NCBI GenBank assembly: GCA_035630195.1
Contig: DASQLD010000695.1
Span: 1-19,003 of the forward strand
Length of the DNA stretch: 19,003 nt
Source of the DNA: DASQDN01 sp035630195
GTDB lineage: Bacteria > Acidobacteriota > Terriglobia > Bryobacterales > Bryobacteraceae
Direction of reading: 5' to 3'
Below are positions 7,667 through 15,021 of the stretch, piece after piece. The notes beneath the pieces were generated by a model, which was not told the DNA's origin, did no database searches, and saw only the letters and a list, made by a program, of their open reading frames with translations. Position 1 is the first letter of the stretch, and each line of letters opens with the position of its first letter. A program made the translations under genes and the position numbers.

Positions 7667-8515
7667 ATGGTGAATCGACATTTCGTAATGATCGCGATGA
7701 TAGCAGTTGGCCTCTGTCCAGCGCAGAATTCGACCACGGTCCTCGAGCAGATCCGCGAGCATCGCGAGGGAACAGCCGTTTGGTGGGTCGGTAACGCCGG
7801 ATGGCTGATCAAAGCGAACGGCGTTCTCATGGGGATAGATCTCGATCTCAGCCCACAAAGCAAAATCATTCCGCCAACCATCGGCGCCGAGGACTTGGCG
7901 AACGAACTGGACTTGGCGCTTGTGACACACCATCACGGCGATCACTGCAACACCCCGACGATTCGAGCGCTCGCGAGCGGCAGGCGGACAACACTCGTCC
8001 TTCCGCAAACGTGCCTGAGGCGCCTAACAAAGTTAGAGCTTCCGCAAGAGAGACTAGTCGTTCCCGAACCGTTGAAGCCATTCGAAGCGAAGGGCATTCG
8101 TATTGAGCCAGTGCACGCGATCCACGGGAACCAGGAGTTCACCGTCCTCACCCGCGAGCCGGACTTCATCGAATCGATGCGGCAGAATTGCGGCTACGTT
8201 CTCAACATAGGGGCCAAGCGTTTCTTCCACCCGGGAGACTCTGTACTTACGGAAGAGCACTTAGGTTTGAAGAATATCGACGTGCTATTTGTATCACCGA
8301 CCGTCCACAACATGCACCTTGATCGATCGATGATCCTCATCAATAAGCTGCAGCCGTCCTACATTTTCCCGCAACACTTTGGAACGTACACACAAACGGA
8401 TGAGAACGCGTTCTGGACGCGAGGTTATCCTGACGAGTTGAAATTGCGTTTATCCGGCGAACTGCAGAAGCGGTATCACAAACTGAAGCAAGGAGAGAAG
8501 TTCGAGATCCGTTAA
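7667..8515 (+). CDS. Exported metallo-beta-lactamase-fold hydrolase, UlaG-like (282 aa)
   Basis: The zinc-site motif THHHGDHC gives His88, His90, Asp92 and His93. His153 (HAIHGN), Asp191 (FHPGDS) and His237 (FPQHFG) are well placed as the remaining metal ligands, so the site appears complete. The short, compact layout resembles the UlaG / L-ascorbate-6-phosphate lactonase-like branch rather than true beta-lactamases. The N-terminus is hydrophobic and ends CPAQ, suggesting export near residue 20, which is unusual for UlaG relatives that act in the cytoplasm. The substrate is unknown. Met1 (7667), Met8 (7688) and Met11 (7697) are all possible starts with no distinct Shine-Dalgarno; the later ones would leave more room for a promoter between this gene and the divergent propeller gene. 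Its TAA shares a GTTAAC palindrome with the opposite-strand ankyrin stop. Confidence 0.9.
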   Translation: MVNRHFVMIAMIAVGLCPAQNSTTVLEQIREHREGTAVWWVGNAGWLIKANGVLMGIDLDLSPQSKIIPPTIGAEDLANELDLALVTHHHGDHCNTPTIRALASGRRTTLVLPQTCLRRLTKLELPQERLVVPEPLKPFEAKGIRIEPVHAIHGNQEFTVLTREPDFIESMRQNCGYVLNIGAKRFFHPGDSVLTEEHLGLKNIDVLFVSPTVHNMHLDRSMILINKLQPSYIFPQHFGTYTQTDENAFWTRGYPDELKLRLSGELQKRYHKLKQGEKFEIR

Positions 8516-8516
8516 C
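8511..8516. other. GTTAAC palindrome holding the stop codons of two convergent genes
   Basis: The plus-strand metallo-hydrolase ends with TAA at 8513-8515 and the minus-strand ankyrin gene ends with TAA at 8514-8512, so the same four bases end both frames. No stem-loop terminator is visible around it. Confidence 0.9.
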
Positions 8517-9843
8517 GTTTAGAAGGAACCTTCGGTGTAGCTCCGGACTTAATAATCAACTCGGTCAGCAACGTAACACCTTTATCTATCGGAAGAATAT
8601 CCGCGATCGTCATTGGAGTTCTGCCGGTGCGGTCCTTCTCATCGAGCGCGGCGCCTTTATCGGCCAGGAATTGGATTACCTCACAAATCTCAACCTGTGT
8701 CGCCATGCTTCCGAAGTTCGAAACAGCGGCATGCATCACGGTAGTGCCATACTCATTCACCGCAGCGATCTCGGGAGCAAGTTCGAACGCGTACTTCACC
8801 GTTTCTACATGACCGCTTCCCGCAGCCGACATCAGGAGAGTTGTGTTCCCTTGAGCCTTCAACTTCGGATCTGCGCCACCCTCGACCAGCGCCCGCATCA
8901 CCGGAAGATGGTTCGCCTTGGCGGCGACATGAAGCGGTGTCAGTTCGCCAATCTGCCGGCGAAAAGGACCGCCGCTTTGTGAGGCGGTGAGTTTAGCAGT
9001 CGTCGCGTTCGGGTTGGCGCCCTTCGCTAGCAGCTTCTTTACGAGTTCCGTCTCGCCTAACAGAGCAGCCGTGTGCAAAGGAGAATTACCGGCGGAGTCC
9101 GCAACATTCGGGTCGGCGCCGGCCTCGACAAGCGCCCCTGCGGCCTCGTTGCTTTTATAAGAGGCCGCAACCACTAGCGCCTTCGTTCCCGAAGGCATGG
9201 TGGTATTCGGATCGGCTCCCGCAGCCAGCAAGGCGCGTATCGATTTGGCATCGTCTTTGATCGCTGCAAAGACCAAAGGCGTAAATCCCGCCTTCGAAGC
9301 GGTTTTCACATCCGCGCCGAGTTTAATGAGGGTTTCAACGACATCGGAGTGCCCTTCCGCCGCAGCCCACATGATTGCGTTCTGGCCCTTTCGAGGCTCT
9401 ACCACATTCACGCCTGCGCCCTTGCCCACCAGCAGCTTGACTGCCTCGGCGCTCCCCGACCCAGCCGCAATCATGAGCGCCGTTTCGCCATTCCAGCGCG
9501 TGGCGTTGGCATTGGCTCCAGCCTCCAGCAGCTTTGCGACAAGTTCGGCATTGCCATTCAAGCACGCCAGAGTAAGCGGAGTTTCGCCGTACTCATCAGC
9601 GGTATCCACTTTGGCGCCCGCAGTGAGCAAGAGGTCCACCATCGCCTTCTCGTCCAGATGAACTGCCCAAGCTAACGCAGAGGCCCCGTCGGGTTGAGTG
9701 ACATTGACGTCGGTCTTGGCGCGCAGCAACGACTCAACTGCTTTCTGATCGCGCCGTTTGATTGCATCGATCAGTCCGGAGTCGGTCGACGCGAAGCAAG
9801 ACGCGACCAGAAAGGCAGCCGCAGTCGAAATTCGCAAGAACAT
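8512..9843 (-). CDS. Exported ankyrin-repeat protein, copy 2, possible lipoprotein (443 aa)
   Basis: The N-terminus MFLRISTAAAFLVASC looks like an export signal. V-A-S-Cys16 fits a lipobox, so the protein may be lipid-anchored; signal peptidase I cleavage after ASCFA is the alternative. About twelve ankyrin repeats follow, for example GETPLTLACLNGNAELVAKL and NSPLHTAALLGETELVKKL. It is a paralogue of the ankyrin protein at 809-2218: RKGQNAIMWAAAEGHSDVV matches KRGQTALMWAAAEGHAQVV, and both end in a short basic TP..P tail. Repeats here are more regular, with one longer insertion (KLTASQSGGPFRRQIGEL). The ATG is 6 bp after the stop of the DUF1552 gene, with no strong Shine-Dalgarno, so translation probably depends on coupling to that gene. 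Likely role is protein binding in the envelope; the partner is not shown by the sequence, though the conserved position after DUF1552 makes that protein the first candidate. Confidence 0.93.
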   Translation of the reverse strand: MFLRISTAAAFLVASCFASTDSGLIDAIKRRDQKAVESLLRAKTDVNVTQPDGASALAWAVHLDEKAMVDLLLTAGAKVDTADEYGETPLTLACLNGNAELVAKLLEAGANANATRWNGETALMIAAGSGSAEAVKLLVGKGAGVNVVEPRKGQNAIMWAAAEGHSDVVETLIKLGADVKTASKAGFTPLVFAAIKDDAKSIRALLAAGADPNTTMPSGTKALVVAASYKSNEAAGALVEAGADPNVADSAGNSPLHTAALLGETELVKKLLAKGANPNATTAKLTASQSGGPFRRQIGELTPLHVAAKANHLPVMRALVEGGADPKLKAQGNTTLLMSAAGSGHVETVKYAFELAPEIAAVNEYGTTVMHAAVSNFGSMATQVEICEVIQFLADKGAALDEKDRTGRTPMTIADILPIDKGVTLLTELIIKSGATPKVPSKR

Positions 9844-9849
9844 TGGACT

Positions 9850-11187
9850 CTATACGTCGGAGAGGCGTCCGGTGCTGTCACCGAAGTTATCGACCGGCAC
9901 ACCAGCCTTGTCGAGCACATTCAGCAACAGATTGTTGAGCGGCGTTTCGGTCGGGAAGCGCAGGTGCCGCCCGCCCTTAATCTGACCAGCCCCGCCCCCG
10001 ACCAGAGCCACCGGAAGATCGTGGTGCGTGTGGCGATTTCCGTCGCCAGTGCCGCTACCGTAAACGATGATCGAGTGGTCAAGCAAATTACCCTCGCCAT
10101 CGGGCGTGGCCTTCAATCGCTCGAGCAGGTACGCAAAATTCTTAACCAGCAACGCGTCGATTTTAGCGACGTTCTCGATTTTCTCTGCGTCGTTTTGATG
10201 GTGCGTGATGGAGTGATGTCCATCGGAGACACCGATCTCGCGGTAGCTCCGATTGCTTCCTTCGCGTGCCGGAACATACGTGATCACACGCGTAAGATCG
10301 GTCTGGAAAGCCAGGATCTGCAGATCCATCATCAGCTTGGCGTGATCTTCAAACGCTTCTGGAACCGAACCCGGCTTCTCGACGACAGGCAGCTTGAGTG
10401 ACGCATTCTGCTGCTCCGCTTTCTGGATGCGGCGTTCAATGTCACGAATCGCTTCAAGATACTCAGTCAGTTTGTAGCGGTCGCGTGGACCAAGGTTCGT
10501 CTCCAGCCTGTCGATGCTCCCAGCAACGTAATCGAGAATGCTGCGCTGCTCCTGCAGTCGCGACAAACGGGCGGCAGGATCGGTACTGTCGCCATCGCCG
10601 AAGAGTCGCTCAAACAATCGTCGTGGATTAATTTCGAGTGGCATCGGACTGGTCGCGCTACGCCACGACAACGTGTTCGTATAAGCGCAGCTATATCCAG
10701 AGTCGCACCCACCTGCCAGACTCTGGCTCTCGAGACCGATTTCGAGAGACGCAAGCTGTGTATGCTTGCCAAGTTCTTTCGCGGCAATCTGATCGGCCGA
10801 GATACCGCAGCGAATTCCCGCTCCTTCCGTCTTCTTCGGATGAACACCGGTAAGGAACGTGGCTCCGCCGCGGGCGTGATCTCCAGGCCCATCGCCGAGC
10901 GCGCGGCCATTCACTTGAGCCAGGCCGCTGAAGACGATCATTTGATCGCGGAACGGCTCTAGCGCCTTCATGGTTGGCGTAATTTCGAACCCGGTCCCTA
11001 CTGTAGCGGGCGTCCAGCGATCCATGATCATGCCGGTCGCATGGTAAACGAATCCAAGCCGAACAACAGGCTTAGTCCCGCCTTTCGCGAGCGCCGGTAC
11101 CATCGAGTCCAATAACGGCAGCGCCAACGTTGTCCCGAGCCCGCGAAGAAACGCGCGCCGTGGCAGCGATTTTCTGGTGATGATCAT
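9850..11187 (-). CDS. DUF1552 family protein, copy 2, Tat-exported (445 aa)
   Basis: The protein starts with a twin-arginine signal (SLPRRAFLRG, Arg10 and Arg11, then a hydrophobic stretch to about residue 35), so it is exported folded, often a sign of a cofactor or metal. The body matches DUF1552 throughout. Histidine-rich sites are at DHARGGATFLTG (His104), DGHHSITHH (324-330) and HTHHD (386-389). A helical segment with probable coiled coil spans 205-260. The family has no established reaction; family members sit beside DUF1592 heme proteins in Acidobacteriota and Planctomycetes. The ATG overlaps the upstream DUF1592 stop by 4 bp (ATGA), and a GAGGAGG lies about 11 bases upstream inside that gene, which argues for translational coupling and a fixed ratio. 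The ankyrin gene follows after 6 bp. Copy 1 at the left end of the window is its clear paralogue. Confidence 0.95.
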   Translation of the reverse strand: MIITRKSLPRRAFLRGLGTTLALPLLDSMVPALAKGGTKPVVRLGFVYHATGMIMDRWTPATVGTGFEITPTMKALEPFRDQMIVFSGLAQVNGRALGDGPGDHARGGATFLTGVHPKKTEGAGIRCGISADQIAAKELGKHTQLASLEIGLESQSLAGGCDSGYSCAYTNTLSWRSATSPMPLEINPRRLFERLFGDGDSTDPAARLSRLQEQRSILDYVAGSIDRLETNLGPRDRYKLTEYLEAIRDIERRIQKAEQQNASLKLPVVEKPGSVPEAFEDHAKLMMDLQILAFQTDLTRVITYVPAREGSNRSYREIGVSDGHHSITHHQNDAEKIENVAKIDALLVKNFAYLLERLKATPDGEGNLLDHSIIVYGSGTGDGNRHTHHDLPVALVGGGAGQIKGGRHLRFPTETPLNNLLLNVLDKAGVPVDNFGDSTGRLSDV

Positions 11188-13562
11188 GATCCCGGAGTCC
11201 TCCTCATCTGGAAAGGCTTACTTTCCACGACCGCAGTGATCAACGCCGATAAACGGTAATCCTCCGCGGCTGCCTTCTTTATGATAGCCCTTACCGAGGG
11301 CAAATCATAGGCCTCCAGACCGCGGCCCGTGGCGTAGGTCAGGAGCTTTTCCGATACCGTCGCGACGAAATCGTCACGATAACTTGCCAGCAGCAATTGC
11401 TTCAATCCTGCCGGTCCTGAGAATGTCTTTCCGTCAGGGAGTTTTCCCGACGTATCGATCTCGGAGTCCCCGTCCTTATCCCGCCATTTGCCGATGGCAT
11501 CGTAGTTCTCAAGCGAGAAGCCGATTGGATCCATTCGGGAATGGCACGATGCGCAGGTCGGGTTCGCCCGGTGTTGCTCCAGTTGCTGACGCATCGTGAG
11601 CACCTTCCCGTCTTCGGCGTGCGCCTTCAACTCCGGAATATCCGGAGGAGGCGGAGGAGGCGGTGTGCCTAGTAGATTTTCAAGAATCCATTTCCCGCGC
11701 TGAACCACGGAAGTCCGATTCGGGTAGGACGTTACCGTGAGAATGCTGCCTTGACCAAGGAGGCCGCCGCGATTCGGATCGTTGATGGCGACTTTGCGGA
11801 AGTGCGAACCGTAGATCTTCGGAACACCGTAATGCTCGGCCAGTCGTTCGTTCAGGAATGTATAGTTTGCGCCCAACAGATCGAGAACGCTGCGATTCTC
11901 GCGGAGGATGCTCGTAAAGAACATCTCGGTCTCCTGCTGGAACGACTTGCGCAGACTTTCGTCGAACGTCGAGAAAAGCTGCGGATCGGGCTTGGAAGTG
12001 GCGAGGTTTCGCAAATGCAGCCACTGCCCCGCGAAGTTAGTAGTCAACGCCTCCGAGCGCGGATCGGCCAGCATGCGCGTGACTTGCTGCCGTAGAACAA
12101 CCGGGTCCTTCAACTTACCCTGCTCAGCCAACTTCAGCAGAGTGTCATCCGGGATGCTGCTCCACAGGAAGAAAGAAAGCCTCGACGCGAGCTCGAAGTC
12201 GCTAATGCGATAAACGGTTCCCGGAGCCGCTCCTTTTGGATCCTGTTCGACACGGAACAGAAAATCAGGCGACATCAACATCGCCGAGAGCGCCTTCTGG
12301 ATGCCGGAGTCGAAGTCGCCTTCGCTGCGGCCGCGCTGATAGAAGGCCATGAGGGGCCGGATGTCCGTTTCGCTCACAGATCTTCGAAACGCCCGCCGCG
12401 TCAAAGTCGAGAGGATCGTCTTGGCGCACGGCTCCTCGTCTTTTGCGATCGCTGGCCTGCAGACAAAAATCTTCCCGCGGCTTGGTGTCTCTCCTCGACC
12501 GGTGGCGTTGTACGGACCACCAATGATGATGTTCGCCACATCCGTCCGAGCCCCTGCGCGCTGCGGCACTTGGAATCGCTTGATTTTGGCTCCGTCGATG
12601 CGAAGGTCCATCTCGGCGGGGAGTGGTTGGCTCCTAGGTGTCGCTGTGGTGTCCGGCGCAGCCCCGCGGATTACTGGCGCTTCCTGCTCCGCTCTGGCTG
12701 ACTCTCTCAAGAACGTTACACCTACCGTCCGAAGACCGGCTTTCACGGGAATGCGGTGCTCAAAGATCGGCGGCGGCGCATTCTGGGCATTTCCAGTCGC
12801 TCGGATCCGGATCACATATTCGGCATCGACCGGAAAATAATGCTCGAATGACATGCCGCCGCGGGAGTTAAACGGCAGATCTTCACTCGCTCGCTCGATA
12901 GCAGCGGGCCGTCGGAAATTGCTGGGAGGATCCCGGAGCGGGGTGAACTGCTCTTCCGAAGGCTTCATCTTCATGTCGCCGATGGCGAGCGCGGCGACGA
13001 GACGGGCCGTCGACATGTATCGTTCAAGCAAAGCAGGCGATAACGACAGGACATCAGCGATATTGTCGAAGCCATAGCCCGAGTCATCCACAGGAAGCGA
13101 AGAACCGGATTTGATATCGAGTGCCAGCAAGTCGCGAATCGCATTGCTGTATTCCGCGCGATTAAGCCTGTGGACTGCGGGCCTGCCTGGATTCGGATTC
13201 GCTTCCGCAGCCTTGTCCAGAGCTCCTTCCAGCGTCGTTGCGAAAGACTCTGCTGCAGGGACCTTGGGGCGGGGAAGGCCAGGCGGAGGCATCTCGCCTG
13301 TCCGCAGTTTGCGCAGAACTTTCTCCCACGCGGCCGCGTCAGCGCCGACGTTTGTGTAATCGAGGGCATCGAAGGCGAGTCCGGCGGTCTTGGTCTTCTT
13401 GTTATGACAGCCAAAGCAATACTGAGTGGTGAGAGCCTTGTGAGCCGAGATGCCGGCCGAGATGCCGGCTGAAATGCCCGTCGACGCTGGCGCTGCCGTC
13501 GGCCGCTGGGCGCTCGCAAGAGGGATTAAAGCTATTAGAATGACTGGAATAACCGAACGCAA
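11184..13562 (-). CDS. DUF1592/1588/1587/1585-type exported diheme protein (792 aa)
   Basis: A signal peptide (to about ALASAQ, residue 19) leads into a cytochrome c-like segment with CFGCH (49-53) and MPPPG (91-95), where Met91 could be the sixth iron ligand. Then come blocks typical of the planctomycete-style DUF1587 (HRLNRAEYSNAIRDLL, from 131), DUF1595/1592 (about 380-570), DUF1588 (NERLAEHYGV to about 670, including GTPPPPPPP) and DUF1585 (about 715-785). A second heme motif, CASCH, is at 670-674, so two c-type hemes are expected. The family has no settled function; an electron-transfer or redox role is inferred from the hemes. The start is a TTG at 13560-13562 with GAGG six bases upstream; no ATG occurs before an in-frame stop upstream. 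It heads the three-gene operon with DUF1552 and ankyrin, and faces the copper monooxygenase gene across a 127-bp divergent region. Residues 29-40 are three GISA repeats. Confidence 0.94.
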   Translation of the reverse strand: MRSVIPVILIALIPLASAQRPTAAPASTGISAGISAGISAHKALTTQYCFGCHNKKTKTAGLAFDALDYTNVGADAAAWEKVLRKLRTGEMPPPGLPRPKVPAAESFATTLEGALDKAAEANPNPGRPAVHRLNRAEYSNAIRDLLALDIKSGSSLPVDDSGYGFDNIADVLSLSPALLERYMSTARLVAALAIGDMKMKPSEEQFTPLRDPPSNFRRPAAIERASEDLPFNSRGGMSFEHYFPVDAEYVIRIRATGNAQNAPPPIFEHRIPVKAGLRTVGVTFLRESARAEQEAPVIRGAAPDTTATPRSQPLPAEMDLRIDGAKIKRFQVPQRAGARTDVANIIIGGPYNATGRGETPSRGKIFVCRPAIAKDEEPCAKTILSTLTRRAFRRSVSETDIRPLMAFYQRGRSEGDFDSGIQKALSAMLMSPDFLFRVEQDPKGAAPGTVYRISDFELASRLSFFLWSSIPDDTLLKLAEQGKLKDPVVLRQQVTRMLADPRSEALTTNFAGQWLHLRNLATSKPDPQLFSTFDESLRKSFQQETEMFFTSILRENRSVLDLLGANYTFLNERLAEHYGVPKIYGSHFRKVAINDPNRGGLLGQGSILTVTSYPNRTSVVQRGKWILENLLGTPPPPPPPDIPELKAHAEDGKVLTMRQQLEQHRANPTCASCHSRMDPIGFSLENYDAIGKWRDKDGDSEIDTSGKLPDGKTFSGPAGLKQLLLASYRDDFVATVSEKLLTYATGRGLEAYDLPSVRAIIKKAAAEDYRLSALITAVVESKPFQMRRTPGS
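13444..13479. repeat. Three 12-bp tandem repeats encoding GISA-GISA-GISA
   Basis: Unit GCCGAGATGCCG occurs twice exactly (13444-13455, 13456-13467) and a third time with three mismatches (13468-13479). It lies in the DUF1592-type gene, between the signal peptide and the first heme motif, and codes for Gly-Ile-Ser-Ala three times. Being a multiple of three, gain or loss of a unit would change linker length without breaking the frame. Slippage variation between strains is an inference. Confidence 0.9.
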
Positions 13563-13689
13563 ACGAAACCTCGACTGCCGCGGCCTGTTCGATAGCCGCA
13601 GACAGATACTTTCATCTTCGCAGACTTTGGGTCCACGAGCATCAGGGGCTTACGGTATGCCGGTTCATAGCCCCCCTGGAAGAGATATC
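13563..13689. promoter_or_regulatory. Divergent intergenic region, likely promoters for both flanking operons
   Basis: This 127-bp stretch is the only sizeable intergenic region in the window and separates two outward-facing operons, so it should hold promoters for both. On the plus strand TTGGGT (13627-13632) and TACGGT (13651-13656), 18 bp apart, are a weak candidate -35/-10 pair. I see no good pair for the minus strand. GCGGC and GCCGC around a ten-base spacer form a weak inverted repeat, not strong enough to call an operator. Confidence 0.4.
13678..13684 (+). promoter_or_regulatory. Ribosome binding site fixing the copper-monooxygenase start
   Basis: GGAAGAG is followed by five bases and ATG at 13690. 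It supports this start over an in-frame upstream start at 13450, which would add 80 residues copied from the antisense of the DUF1592 gene and the intergenic region. Confidence 0.7.
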
Positions 13690-15018
13690 ATGGCTTGCAG
13701 AGTGTTCAGATCTGTAATTCTCGCCATCTCCATTCCGTTCCTTTGCAGCGCGGAGAACTTCTCACAAGACATCTTCCCGATCGTGCGCGCACGGTGCCAG
13801 ACGTGCCATCAGGAAGGGGAAATCGGCCCCATGGCATTCACAAATTATTCCGATACGCGGCCATGGGCGAAGGCGATTCGCGATGCGGTCATCAGCCGGT
13901 CCATGCCGCCCTGGCATGCCAGCGAGCGTTCGAAGCTTACGTTTCACAATGACAGATCCCTTCCGCAGGCGGAAGTGCAAAAGATCGTCAAATGGGTGGA
14001 CGCCGGCGCTCCGGAAGGACCGAAGATTGACTACCCGAAGCCCGTGAAAACGGAGACCGGCTGGAAACTTGGTAAGCCCGATGTGGTGCTCAGCGTTCCG
14101 GGATACAAGGTGCCCGCGCGTGGAGACATCCCATACACATTCGTGATACGGTCCGTCGGACTCACGAAAGACCGATGGATTCGGGCCGCCGAGTTCCGCA
14201 TCGACAAGCGCGCCGTTGTTCATCATATGAATGCGTTCATTCGTCCGCCGGGGTCGAGCTATCTCGACGGTTTCGAGCGGGATCGCTTTGCCGTACCAAC
14301 GCTGACAGAACGGCGAGTTGGACGTCCGGGCGAAGGGATGTTTGAACGCAGGGAACTGCTGCTTGGATACGAACCGGGATACTTCCCGATTCCGTGGCGG
14401 TCCGAGCAGGCAAAGTTGATCCGCGCAGGCTCGGACATAGTTTTCGAGATTCATTACACGGCGAATGGCAAGGAACAAACGGATTCCTCGGAATTCGGTA
14501 TCTATTTCTCCGATGAGCCTCCTCGCGAGCGTGTTCTGTCGACGCAGACGCAGGACATGGACATTGCCATTCCCGCAGGCGACGCCAATTACAAATCCAA
14601 TGCGTCGATCACATTCGGCAAGCCGGTGAAGTTGATTTCGCTACAGCCCCACATGCATCTCCGCGGCAAGGCGATGGAAATTCGCGCGCGCTATCCGGAC
14701 GGTCGCGTAGAGACTTTACTCGACGTGCCGCGCTACAGCTTTAACTGGCAGACGACGTATTTCCTCAAAGAACCAAAACTCCTGCCCGCTGGCAGTTCGA
14801 TCGAATCGACGGCGGTCTTCGATAATTCCCCAAACAATCCGTTCAATCCCGATCCCAAGACCACGATCAAATGGGGCGATCAGAGTTGGGAAGAAATGCA
14901 CATCGGCTTCATGGAGATTGCGTTTGCCGCCGATATGAACGCCGAGACGGTTATTGACGCTGCCGCCAAGGAACGTGAGAAGAAGCGATTCGAACGTTCT
15001 GCTGAAACGACGAGATAA
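13690..15018 (+). CDS. Exported cytochrome c-copper type II (PHM-like) monooxygenase fusion (442 aa)
   Basis: A signal peptide (about 1-20) is followed by a short cytochrome c domain with CQTCH (36-40) and SMPPW (71-75), whose Met72 is a plausible second iron ligand. Residues about 120-415 resemble the two-domain fold of peptidylglycine alpha-hydroxylating and dopamine beta-monooxygenases. All six expected copper ligands can be placed: His178, His179 and His255 (VHHMN, FEIHYTANG) for the first copper, and His321, His323 and Met403 (QPHMHLRGK, EEMHIG) for the second. If active, it would hydroxylate or oxidise a substrate with O2, and the attached heme could supply electrons in place of ascorbate; that electron path is an inference. 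Similar proteins are common in Acidobacteriota but their substrates are not established. ATG 13690 has GGAAGAG upstream. Its stop is followed in the same frame, after one codon, by the sulfatase GTG, so they form an operon. Confidence 0.88.
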   Translation: MACRVFRSVILAISIPFLCSAENFSQDIFPIVRARCQTCHQEGEIGPMAFTNYSDTRPWAKAIRDAVISRSMPPWHASERSKLTFHNDRSLPQAEVQKIVKWVDAGAPEGPKIDYPKPVKTETGWKLGKPDVVLSVPGYKVPARGDIPYTFVIRSVGLTKDRWIRAAEFRIDKRAVVHHMNAFIRPPGSSYLDGFERDRFAVPTLTERRVGRPGEGMFERRELLLGYEPGYFPIPWRSEQAKLIRAGSDIVFEIHYTANGKEQTDSSEFGIYFSDEPPRERVLSTQTQDMDIAIPAGDANYKSNASITFGKPVKLISLQPHMHLRGKAMEIRARYPDGRVETLLDVPRYSFNWQTTYFLKEPKLLPAGSSIESTAVFDNSPNNPFNPDPKTTIKWGDQSWEEMHIGFMEIAFAADMNAETVIDAAAKEREKKRFERSAETTR

Positions 15019-15021
15019 AGC

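Noticed and set aside
9694..10401. Plus-strand open frame of 235 codons opposite DUF1552 and ankyrin genes
   Set aside because: It spans the junction of two well-supported minus-strand genes and encodes nothing recognisable; it is a shadow of their codon bias.
11641..11665. GGAGGAGGC trinucleotide run taken as a microsatellite or mobile repeat
   Set aside because: It codes for the poly-proline stretch that is normal in DUF1588 regions (GTPPPPPPP), so it is coding sequence.
13579..13600. Inverted GCGGC/GCCGC around a ten-base spacer as an operator or terminator
   Set aside because: Only five base pairs with a long loop, expected by chance in GC-rich DNA, and no T-run follows.
13450..13689. 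N-terminal extension of the copper monooxygenase beginning MPAEMPAEM
   Set aside because: It is the antisense of the GISA repeat and signal peptide of the DUF1592 gene plus intergenic DNA; the ATG at 13690 has a good Shine-Dalgarno and begins a signal peptide.
13762..14478. Minus-strand open frame of 238 codons opposite the copper monooxygenase
   Set aside because: It is antisense to a gene with all its expected metal-binding residues, with no domain of its own.
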